From JAJFUV01 sp964384215 (GTDB lineage: Bacteria; Acidobacteriota; Terriglobia; Bryobacterales; Bryobacteraceae), in assembly GCA_964384215.1 (NCBI GenBank), contig CAYLLB010000015.1, positions 42,026-106,025 of the forward strand: a stretch of 64,000 nt of DNA, in the 5' to 3' direction. Positions 43,504 to 50,887 of the stretch are shown piece after piece (position 1 is the first letter of the stretch; each line of letters begins with the position of its first letter). Both the position numbers and the translations under genes were made by a program. The notes under the pieces are model-generated. The model saw only the letters and a program-made list of their open reading frames with translations. It had not been told where the DNA came from and made no database searches.

Positions 43504-44507
43504 CCTCGCGTGAACGCATTCTAGCCATGTTGGACGGCAAGCCCGTCGATCATCTTCCACTGATGCCCATAACCATGATGTTCGCGGCGGATCAGATCGG
43601 CGTGAAGTACGGACGTTACGCCGAGGATCACCGCCTGATGGCGGAAGGCCAACTCGTCACCGCCGAACGCTTCGGGATCGATCACGTCTCGACCATCTCC
43701 GATCCTGCGCGCGAAGCGGCCGATCTGGGTGCCAAGGTCGAGTTCTTCGACGATCAGCCACCCGCACTGGACGAGAACGGCGCTTTGCTGGCCGACAAGA
43801 CCACGCTCGCCCGGCTGAGAGTCGCCGATCCGCTGGGTGGCGGCCGCATGCACGAACGCGTGAAGGGCATCGCACTGCTTAAGCAAAAAGCGGGCGACGA
43901 CAAACTGGTCGAAGGCTGGGTCGAAGGGCCATGTTCCGAGGCCGCCGACCTGCGGGGCATCAACACGCTGATGACGGACTTTTTCGACGATCCCGTCTTC
44001 GTCCGGGACTTGTTCGAGTTTGTCGTCCAAAACGGGTTAAGCTTCTGCAAGGCGCAGGTCGATGCGGGCGTGGACATGATCGGCATGGGCGACACTGCGG
44101 CATCGCTGGTGGGGCCTAAGCTTTACCAGGAGTTCGTCTGGCCTTACCAGAAGCGCATGGTGGACGGCATGCACGAACTGGGCGCGCGCGTCCGTCTGCA
44201 CATCTGCGGCAACACGCGCAAGATTCTCGAAGGTATGGGACGGCTGGGTGCTGATCTGGTCGATCTGGACTGGCTAAGCCCGGTGAGCGAGGGTCGCGAG
44301 AAGATGGGTCCGCGGCAGACTCTGCTGGGCAACATCGATCCGGTCCGCGTGCTCCGCAACACGAACGCCGCGGCGGTTACCGACGCCATCGCCGAATGCC
44401 ACCGGCAAGCCGGACCGCGCTACATCGTCGGAGCAGGCTGCGAGGTTGTCCGTGACACGCCCGCGGCCCACATGTACGCCCTCCGCGATTACGCGCGGAG
44501 CCACTAA
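43500..44507 (+). CDS. URO-D-family corrinoid methyltransferase 3 (complete HxC-C zinc site)
   Basis: 335 residues from the ATG at 43500, which overlaps the DUF1638 stop. This is the only one of the three with a complete MtaA/MtbA-like zinc site: His234-x-Cys236 in RLHICGNTRKILEGM and Cys314 in IVGAGCEVVRDTPAAH. Other family blocks: EGPCSEAADLRGIN, IGMGDTAASLVGPKLY and LLGNIDPVRVL. Family knowledge gives methylcobamide:thiol methyltransferase or substrate:corrinoid methyltransferase. Its stop codon overlaps that of the convergent glycosyltransferase gene (CTAA shared). Confidence 0.83.
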   Translation: MTSRERILAMLDGKPVDHLPLMPITMMFAADQIGVKYGRYAEDHRLMAEGQLVTAERFGIDHVSTISDPAREAADLGAKVEFFDDQPPALDENGALLADKTTLARLRVADPLGGGRMHERVKGIALLKQKAGDDKLVEGWVEGPCSEAADLRGINTLMTDFFDDPVFVRDLFEFVVQNGLSFCKAQVDAGVDMIGMGDTAASLVGPKLYQEFVWPYQKRMVDGMHELGARVRLHICGNTRKILEGMGRLGADLVDLDWLSPVSEGREKMGPRQTLLGNIDPVRVLRNTNAAAVTDAIAECHRQAGPRYIVGAGCEVVRDTPAAHMYALRDYARSH

Positions 44508-45475
44508 CGCCCCGCCGCCGCGTGCTTCAGCGTATGCTTCGCCACGCCAATTGCGAAGCCTGCGCCGCTATAGATCATGTAGACCAGGTGTACAGGCACT
44601 GCCCGGACCGCAAACCACCAACCGCGCTTACGCCCCAAGAATGCATAAAATCCGCGGTTCAACCACAGCACCAAAACGAGCAGAAGCGCCGCCGGCAGCG
44701 GTCCTCCCAGCACCGCCGCCGGAGGAATAGCGAAGACGCACGCCACGCTCGCCCGGTCCGTCCAACCGGTGTTCAGGTCGTTCGGCATCCTGCGGTACTT
44801 GAGAATGACCTCGGTCCAGGGGATGGCGCGCACGAAAATGTCCGTCCGCAGCCAGTTGCCAAAAGTCCAGCGCTTCAGGTGCTTCACCTGCAAGCTGGGA
44901 TCGAGCACGATCCTGCGCGACGCGGCGTGCATGCGATAGCCGAACTCAATGTCCTCGATCGCCCAGCGGGACTCGTCGAAACCGCCGTGCTCAAGAAAAA
45001 CGGTCCGGCGAACGGCGCCGCAGCCGGTCCAGAAGGTCGACGCGAGCCGGCCACCCTGCCGGTGGACGTAACAGTGCTGCATGTTCCGGTACTGGGAGAG
45101 GAAGTCGGGGCTGGAGGGTTCGTCATCGTAGGAGCCGATGAGCGCATCCAAGTCCGGCTCCTCTTCGAAACGCTGGACGATGCCCGCCAGCGTGCCTTTG
45201 TGAATCGCCACGTCGGCATCCAGAAAGACCAGCAAATCGAACCGGGCCGCGGCCGCGCCGATATTGCGCGCGCGGGACGGCCCGCGGCGCCCGCCGGTCT
45301 CCAACACCCGTGTTCCCGCCTGGCGCGCCACCTCAACTGACGCATCCGTGGATCCGTCGTCCACAACGATGCACTCATCTGGCGCCCGCGTGGACTTAGA
45401 AAGCGCTTTCAGGCAAACGTCCAGGTGCTGAGCCGAGTTGTAGACCGGAATGATGACTGAGACTGGAATGTGCAA
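44504..45475 (-). CDS. GT2-family glycosyltransferase, membrane-anchored
   Basis: 323 residues. An N-terminal GT-A domain with SVIIPVYNSAQHLDVCLKAL, the metal motif VFLDADVAIHK (DxD type) and the acceptor-side block WAIEDIEFGYRM (ED motif) are visible. The C-terminal 90 residues carry two or three hydrophobic segments (ACVFAIPPAAVLGGPLPAAL; LVLVLWLNRGFYAF), so it sits at the inner membrane. It probably adds a sugar to a lipid-linked or surface glycan. It begins 2 bases after the DUF362 stop and is the last gene of the four-gene minus-strand operon. Confidence 0.88.
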   Translation of the reverse strand: MHIPVSVIIPVYNSAQHLDVCLKALSKSTRAPDECIVVDDGSTDASVEVARQAGTRVLETGGRRGPSRARNIGAAAARFDLLVFLDADVAIHKGTLAGIVQRFEEEPDLDALIGSYDDEPSSPDFLSQYRNMQHCYVHRQGGRLASTFWTGCGAVRRTVFLEHGGFDESRWAIEDIEFGYRMHAASRRIVLDPSLQVKHLKRWTFGNWLRTDIFVRAIPWTEVILKYRRMPNDLNTGWTDRASVACVFAIPPAAVLGGPLPAALLLVLVLWLNRGFYAFLGRKRGWWFAVRAVPVHLVYMIYSGAGFAIGVAKHTLKHAAAGR

Positions 45476-45477
45476 TC

Positions 45478-46755
45478 TCAGATTTTATAACGGTCGTAGT
45501 CGAAAGGTTCGTTCGCCAAGTGGAACCGTGGCTCGCCATCCAACCGCAGGTAGTAGCTCTTGAGCGGTGTGCGCTCGAAATCCGTAAGCTTGCGCGGAAT
45601 CGCTCTCCCGTCTGCCCATTCGAAGATCGGCACCTCCCACGGGTTGAAGGTGTTGCTCAAACCGCGCTCTTTAGCGATGCGGAATAGGTGGACGTTGCCC
45701 GGTTCGTGCCCGCCCAGCCACGTCCCAACTACGTCCAGCCGGAAACGATCCTTTCCGAACATCACCAGGTTCGTCAGGTAGTCTTGGCCTTCTCCGAAGC
45801 CGTCGCCATCCCGCCCCGTGATGCCTTCGATCATGGCCAGTCCACAAGGGAGTGTGCTAATGTTGTCGCAAGTCTTGTGCGCCCAGATCTCCTGCTGGAT
45901 GCCGCCTAGCGATTCCCGGCTCGCGTACCGGCTGTAGCCGTTTTTCAGGTGGTTCTCGAAATAGCGGTTGACGCGCTTCTCCACATCCGGATGGATATCC
46001 GCCTTCATGTAATCCGGCACGCCCAGCACCATGGGCCATCCCGAGCAGAAGCGCGTGTAAGGCAGCACCACCAGCCCTTGCAGATTCTTCGCCGTGAGCG
46101 AAAGGCACATGCCGTGCGCTTTCCATTTAGCGATGTTCAGCAGCCAGGTGTCCGGTTCGTTCACCGGCGCGTAGTGGGGTATACGGCTGTGGACGACGGG
46201 ATCCGGCACCTTCGTCCAGGTCATCTCGAAACCGTCGCGGAAATGGCGCGGGCGCCGGTCCGGCTCGTTCATCTCGATGCCCAGCCGCTCGTTTATGTCC
46301 AGGTAGCCACGCAGATTCCAGCCCGGGAAATCGTTGGCTTCAATAAACCAGAATTTGCGCAGGCCTATCTCGCGAAGGCCCATCACCATGCCTTCATAGA
46401 ATTGAGGGTCGGTGCCGGCGCCCCAGGATTCCTCAATAGTCTGCCGGCGCGGGCGCACGCTGGTGTAGTTCGGCTTGAGGATGATGCGGTGTGTCACTGG
46501 CACACCCGGCTTGTCGAGGGGCACGAAGATTTCTCGGGCCAGGCGCAGTCCTTCGTCAAGCTTCGCCGCCTGGTCCATCTTTTGCGCCACATGCGTACGC
46601 CGGATGAACACGGCGTTCGGGTTCGCTTCGATGAAAGGGTGTAAACCGAAGTACTGGCGTGGGGTGCGCGAAGGCGTGGCTGCCAGCGGCGCCGAAGCCA
46701 CCATCCCAGTGGCCACGGTCCCCATCCGCAAGAAGTCTCTGCGTGAGACGTCCAT
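45478..46755 (-). CDS. Tat-exported DUF362 protein
   Basis: 425 residues from the ATG at 46755, preceded by GGGAGG. The N-terminus SRRDFLRMGTVATGMVASAP is a classical Tat signal. The body matches the DUF362 pattern: IILKPNYTSVRP, WLLNIAKWKAHGMCLSLTAK (conserved Lys-rich block before the conserved Asn-Leu-x-Gly), KNLQGLVVLPYTRFCSG. No ferredoxin-type Cys cluster is seen, unlike many DUF362 members. The function is unknown. It lies 29 bases after the preceding gene in the operon and 2 bases before the glycosyltransferase gene, so an envelope role is likely. Confidence 0.72.
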   Translation of the reverse strand: MDVSRRDFLRMGTVATGMVASAPLAATPSRTPRQYFGLHPFIEANPNAVFIRRTHVAQKMDQAAKLDEGLRLAREIFVPLDKPGVPVTHRIILKPNYTSVRPRRQTIEESWGAGTDPQFYEGMVMGLREIGLRKFWFIEANDFPGWNLRGYLDINERLGIEMNEPDRRPRHFRDGFEMTWTKVPDPVVHSRIPHYAPVNEPDTWLLNIAKWKAHGMCLSLTAKNLQGLVVLPYTRFCSGWPMVLGVPDYMKADIHPDVEKRVNRYFENHLKNGYSRYASRESLGGIQQEIWAHKTCDNISTLPCGLAMIEGITGRDGDGFGEGQDYLTNLVMFGKDRFRLDVVGTWLGGHEPGNVHLFRIAKERGLSNTFNPWEVPIFEWADGRAIPRKLTDFERTPLKSYYLRLDGEPRFHLANEPFDYDRYKI

Positions 46756-46784
46756 CACTTCCTCCCAAAGCGTTTGACTCAAGT

Positions 46785-47987
46785 TTAGCTGAAAACTACT
46801 ACGCCAAGGCGCCCCATCTCCGGCAACTGAATCTCCGTCGTCGTGCCGCGCTTGGCCACCTTGAGTTCTTTCGATTCGCTGTCAGGACGGAGCAGCGTCG
46901 CCCGGCTGTACACACCCTGAACGCGCACCAAAGTCTCCCATCGCCTGCCCCTTCCGTAGTTCACCACGCTCAGGACGGCTCCGCGCGGCCGCGGCGAGCT
47001 GGTGAGCCGGCCTATTTGCGCCGGCGCGTTCCACATCCGCACCGCGCGAGCTTTTTGGCCTACCAGGTCGATCACGTCGAAAGCGAACTCATACACGTCG
47101 GAAATCTGCTCGTGATAGGCAACCACCTTACCCCGCCCCAGCGTGTAGAAATCCCGATCATCCTGCTTGCGATTCAGTTTCAAGCGGGCATCGCGCCACC
47201 AGGCCTTTTCCCCGGTCGCATCCACGACCACCGTGGCGCCGGCCTCGGCGTGGGCGAGTATCGTCTTCCTCGCCGCGGGTCCCGGTGCTTCGACGCTCAC
47301 GGCAGCCAACACCCGGATGCGTTCCGCATCTGGCGCGGGAGGAGCGGTGGCGGCAGCTAGCGCGGGTGAGACATTCTGGCGGTACATCAGGTTGGCCACC
47401 TCGGCTGATGTCTCGGTGGGATCCACCAGGAGCGTCACGATCGGAACCGCAGGCTGGCGGAACAGCGCGATATTCGCCTGCAGCCACCGGGCTGTTCGCG
47501 CCAGTTGCTTCCAGTCAGCCAGCGCCCTGTCGTCCTGCCTTAGCAGCAGTTCGCGGTATCGCTGCGGCAGGCTGAGCACGTAATTACCGCCCGACACCCA
47601 GGCTTCCACGAGCGCCAACTCGACGGAATCGTTGGGCACCATGCGGTCCGGCTTCAGGCCCGCCTTCTCACCTGCTTCGTATGCCAGAACGGCGGGCCGC
47701 TCGGGATGGAGGGCCTTCAGCCAGCCCACCCGGAATCCGTTGGCGTCCACCCAGGGCTGGTGTGTCGCGGCGGTCAGGACGGAATCGCGGCCTCTGAATT
47801 CGGGCTCGCCGCTGATGCCGGGCCACAGTCCTTGCTCGTGCGCGACTCCTTTCAATTCATCCGCGTTAACCAACCGGAACCCCGCCTCTCGCACCAGCGG
47901 TTCCATGCGCGCATCGACTTCCGAGGCGCGAATCAGGATTTCGCGTTCAAAGTCCACCCATAGATCATGTCCCAACCCGGGCGTCAC
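46785..47987 (-). CDS. Unrecognised protein with glycoside-hydrolase-like middle part
   Basis: 400 residues from a GTG that overlaps the stop of the CreD-like gene by 4 bases (GTGA), so translation is coupled. No signal peptide or membrane helix. The first third suggests the second half of a TIM barrel (ALVEAWVSGGNYVLSLPQRY), residues about 190-285 a Rossmann-like glutamine-amidotransferase-type domain (RIRVLAAVSVEAPGPAARKT, AGATVVVDATGEKAWW), and the last 100 a beta-sandwich. That order resembles GH42-type proteins lacking the front of the barrel. It may be a truncated or repurposed glycosidase; I cannot name it. Confidence 0.55.
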   Translation of the reverse strand: MTPGLGHDLWVDFEREILIRASEVDARMEPLVREAGFRLVNADELKGVAHEQGLWPGISGEPEFRGRDSVLTAATHQPWVDANGFRVGWLKALHPERPAVLAYEAGEKAGLKPDRMVPNDSVELALVEAWVSGGNYVLSLPQRYRELLLRQDDRALADWKQLARTARWLQANIALFRQPAVPIVTLLVDPTETSAEVANLMYRQNVSPALAAATAPPAPDAERIRVLAAVSVEAPGPAARKTILAHAEAGATVVVDATGEKAWWRDARLKLNRKQDDRDFYTLGRGKVVAYHEQISDVYEFAFDVIDLVGQKARAVRMWNAPAQIGRLTSSPRPRGAVLSVVNYGRGRRWETLVRVQGVYSRATLLRPDSESKELKVAKRGTTTEIQLPEMGRLGVVVFS

Positions 47988-49198
47988 TTACAACCTGGCG
48001 GGGGCGGCGGACTAACCCTGGGCGCGGCGAACTTTTCCGTCCACTTGATGCGCCCCGTCATCTGCATTACGACGAACAGGGTAAGCACGCTGCCGATGGT
48101 GACCGCGAGCCCTGTGAAGCCCTTGAAGAAGAACGCGTAAGAGAACAGCACCAAGTAGATCAACTGCACGGAGGCCGCTTCCACCGACGCGAAGCGGATC
48201 CCGACGACCAGCCGCAGGTAGCTCACCACCAGGAACACCGAAACCGCCGAGGCGATCAGGAACGCCGCGTGGATCGAAATGTGATCCACCAGGTAGGCCA
48301 GGAGCAGATGGAAGGCGAAGAAGGCGCATGCCAGGAAAAAATAATTCATCGGATGCAGGTCGATACCACGCAGCACGGTGATTAGAAACATCAGAAAGAA
48401 GAAGAACAGCAGCGACACTGGAGCAAAGTAGCAAATGTTGCCCGCCAGCGGGCCCGGTTGCAACTTCTCGGGCATCGCCATGCCGATCGAGTACCCCGCC
48501 ACTAGGTTCTTGTACTGCCACTCGAGATCCCATCCCTTGGCCGTCTCGCGCTTTGCGGTCGGCGAAAGGGTTCTGTCCGGGAAATCGATGTCGTGAAAGT
48601 CCGTCGTCATCCTCAACTGGAAGTCGCGCACCAGCGCCACCTCGCCGCCGAACTTGTACACCCACTTATCCAGGCCTTGCGACCGGTAGCCGACTTTCAA
48701 CTCGACCGTCTTCCCCGCCCCCACGCGGCCCTTCCCCACCGCGGAATTCTTGCCGTTCTCTACTTCCATCGGCGCTCCGTCCAGCAGGAAAACGAAATCG
48801 TCGTAGATCGCCTGCGATGACGGATACTCCAGCGCGAAGGTGACGTCCTGATCCTGTCCGCTCGGATTGTGGAACGAGTAGACGCCCTCGAAGGCCACCG
48901 TGTAAGTGCTGTACCACAGCAATCCCTTCTGGCGATGCTCCAGGTGCAAGCCGGCCTTCACGCGACTGCGGTCGAGCGGCAGCCACTCGGTGACCGTCTC
49001 CTTCTCGGTCTTACCGGGACGCTTGTAACAGGCGCGGGGCGGCGTCTGCGTCTGCGGCGCTCCCCAGCCCGAAGCCACCTTCTCGTGCAAGGCGGGACCG
49101 CGCTCGAAGGTGCGCATATAGATGGTCCCGCCGAGCACGAACCAGGCGATGCTGGTGCAGGCGAAGATGAGCGCGATAGCGAACAGGCGCTTGGTCAT
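47984..49198 (-). CDS. CreD-like inner-membrane protein
   Basis: 404 residues. One N-terminal helix (LFAIALIFACTSIAWFVLGG), then a large extracytoplasmic beta-rich part (residues 30-270: AFEGVYSFHNPSGQDQDVTF), and then five or six C-terminal helices starting at VSLLFFFFLMFLITVL. The block LHPMNYFFLACAFFAFHLLL followed by AYLVDHISIHAAFLIA is the pattern of the CreD family (colicin-E2-tolerance / envelope-stress protein). It is the first gene of an operon with a strong predicted promoter and continues into three coupled genes. It has GGAGG 5 bases before the ATG. Confidence 0.75.
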   Translation of the reverse strand: MTKRLFAIALIFACTSIAWFVLGGTIYMRTFERGPALHEKVASGWGAPQTQTPPRACYKRPGKTEKETVTEWLPLDRSRVKAGLHLEHRQKGLLWYSTYTVAFEGVYSFHNPSGQDQDVTFALEYPSSQAIYDDFVFLLDGAPMEVENGKNSAVGKGRVGAGKTVELKVGYRSQGLDKWVYKFGGEVALVRDFQLRMTTDFHDIDFPDRTLSPTAKRETAKGWDLEWQYKNLVAGYSIGMAMPEKLQPGPLAGNICYFAPVSLLFFFFLMFLITVLRGIDLHPMNYFFLACAFFAFHLLLAYLVDHISIHAAFLIASAVSVFLVVSYLRLVVGIRFASVEAASVQLIYLVLFSYAFFFKGFTGLAVTIGSVLTLFVVMQMTGRIKWTEKFAAPRVSPPPPPGCK

Positions 49199-49215
49199 GA
49201 ATACCTCCGCAGATC

Positions 49216-49245
49216 AGTATCATGCCAAGTGCGCCATTCTGTCAA
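49216..49245 (-). promoter_or_regulatory. Sigma70-like promoter for the CreD-like operon
   Basis: On the minus strand TTGACA (49240-49245) is followed, with an 18-base spacer, by GATACT (49216-49221). The region is AT-rich relative to the coding sequences. The start codon at 49198 with its GGAGG site lies just downstream, so the 5' leader would be short. The -35 box matches the consensus fully, the -10 box in four of six positions. Confidence 0.6.
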
Positions 49246-49282
49246 GTACTTTTATTTATGAAGTTCTTTACCGGATAGCTGT

Positions 49283-50704
49283 TTACTTCTGTTCTCCCGC
49301 TTCCGGCCGACCCCCGCCCGCCTGCCACTTCAGCAAATCCTCGAAGGCGTGCAGGTGCTGGTCCGGCTTCACGTTGCAGTGTCCGCCGTGCGTGGACCAG
49401 CGCTGGACGAAGAACCTGTCGGCACCCGTCTGGCGCGCGAGTTCCGCGTAGGCGTTCGTGGTCCAGGCGGGTACTACCGGATCGTAAACGTTGTGAATCG
49501 CCAGGACGGGCCGTTCCAGCCGTCCCACCGGCGTGTAGTACGCCTTCACGTACTCGACCGCCTTGGTGTCCGAAGCGTAACGCTTCACACCGCGGTTTAG
49601 GGCCACGTCGTCCTCGCCGCCGATGTAGACGGTATTGCGGTTATCGAACGGGTTGCCCCCGGCACGCTCCATCAACTCCCGGGTAACGCTCGCAAAGAAC
49701 GCAATGCCGATAGCCACCTCCTTCTCCGAGGCGAATCCACCGAACTTCTGTATAGCCGCTTTCTTGCGAGGGTCTGCGGCCAGTATCTTCTCCAGTTCTG
49801 GCAGGTATTCCTTCTTCAATTGGACTTGCGGTGCAATCTTGACCGGCGAGCCGAGCACGCCCGGATAGTAATAGTCGAAGACCACCAGCAAGTCGAAGGC
49901 TCGTTTCTGCATGAAGTTCAGGCTCGCGTCGAGCGGTCCGCAAACCGGCATGGCGGCATCGAAGAGTTCCGGGAACTTCTCAATTAGCGCAAGCGTCAGG
50001 ATACCGCCCATGGAGTGCCCCAGGACCACTGTCCGCTTCGGTTTGCCGTACTTGCCGGCGTAATATCGCGTGAGCGCCACCGTATCCTCGATCCCCTCTT
50101 TAATCGCCCATCCCCCGCGCGAGTAACCCGCCTGTGCGATAGCGAATCCCTCATTTAGGAACACTTGGTAGAGCTGGCCAAGCGGCTTCTCGTCAAACTT
50201 CCCTCCTCCGCCGTAACCATGGCAATACACCACCAGGCCGCCGTTGTGGTTCACCGGGATGTCGATCCGAAAGTGCGATCCGCCGATCGTTCCCGTCTCG
50301 ACTTTCGTCTCGACGGTCGGAACCGGCTTCGGCGCCGGAACCTGCTCTGCGGTCTCTGAAGTCGCCGGGCGCGTGGCCCTCACCTCGCCCGTCATGCCCG
50401 TCGGCGCGGAGAAAGTACCCTTCATCGCCTCGCCCGCGAGCGTCATCTTGATGTCATATGGCATGCCTCCGATGGGCAGCTTGAACGTCAGATCGTTGCC
50501 GTTCTGCGCGACGTCGGTCAGCGTGACCGTATTGCCGCGCGCCGACATGGTGCCCGTGAGCTTCCCTTCGCCCCGCGCCAGGTTCAACTCCATCTTCATT
50601 TCCTGGCCGACACCCACCGTGGCGACGAAGTCCCATTTTCCGGTGATGTCGGCGGCGACTAGTGACGCCGCCAATAAAAGGAACAGAGTTCCGAGTCTTC
50701 TCAT
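49283..50704 (-). CDS. Secreted alpha/beta-hydrolase with N-terminal lipocalin-like domain
   Basis: 473 residues with a signal peptide (MRRLGTLFLLLAASLVAA). Residues 20-115 are a beta-rich domain of the kind ITGKWDFVATV...GEGKLTGTMSARG, found as a stand-alone or N-terminal domain in acidobacterial proteins. From about 140 an alpha/beta-hydrolase follows: oxyanion block VVYCHGYGGGGKF, nucleophile Ser231 in LGHSMGG, Asp in HNVYDPVVP, His in WSTHGGHCN. It probably hydrolyses an ester or peptide outside the cytoplasm. The gene precedes the CreD-like gene by 84 bases on the same strand, but the promoter at 49216-49245 suggests separate transcription. Confidence 0.82.
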   Translation of the reverse strand: MRRLGTLFLLLAASLVAADITGKWDFVATVGVGQEMKMELNLARGEGKLTGTMSARGNTVTLTDVAQNGNDLTFKLPIGGMPYDIKMTLAGEAMKGTFSAPTGMTGEVRATRPATSETAEQVPAPKPVPTVETKVETGTIGGSHFRIDIPVNHNGGLVVYCHGYGGGGKFDEKPLGQLYQVFLNEGFAIAQAGYSRGGWAIKEGIEDTVALTRYYAGKYGKPKRTVVLGHSMGGILTLALIEKFPELFDAAMPVCGPLDASLNFMQKRAFDLLVVFDYYYPGVLGSPVKIAPQVQLKKEYLPELEKILAADPRKKAAIQKFGGFASEKEVAIGIAFFASVTRELMERAGGNPFDNRNTVYIGGEDDVALNRGVKRYASDTKAVEYVKAYYTPVGRLERPVLAIHNVYDPVVPAWTTNAYAELARQTGADRFFVQRWSTHGGHCNVKPDQHLHAFEDLLKWQAGGGRPEAGEQK

Positions 50705-50887
50705 ATCGTTACCTCAATCGATTCAACTCAACCAAAGAATGGCCGCCGCCAGCGCGCAGCACAAAGGAACAGGGCCGCAATCCTGGTTGTCCTCATGCCC
50801 GAATCCGCCCCAAGCATCATACTATGCTCACACCTGGCCGGGTTCCTGGAGGAGAATGGAAGAGACGGTCTCGCAAGCGGTCGTTTT

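Noticed and set aside
38819..44507. Heme biosynthesis (HemE) as role of the URO-D genes
   Set aside because: HxCG motifs and the corrinoid context show methyltransferases; three copies would not be needed for heme synthesis.
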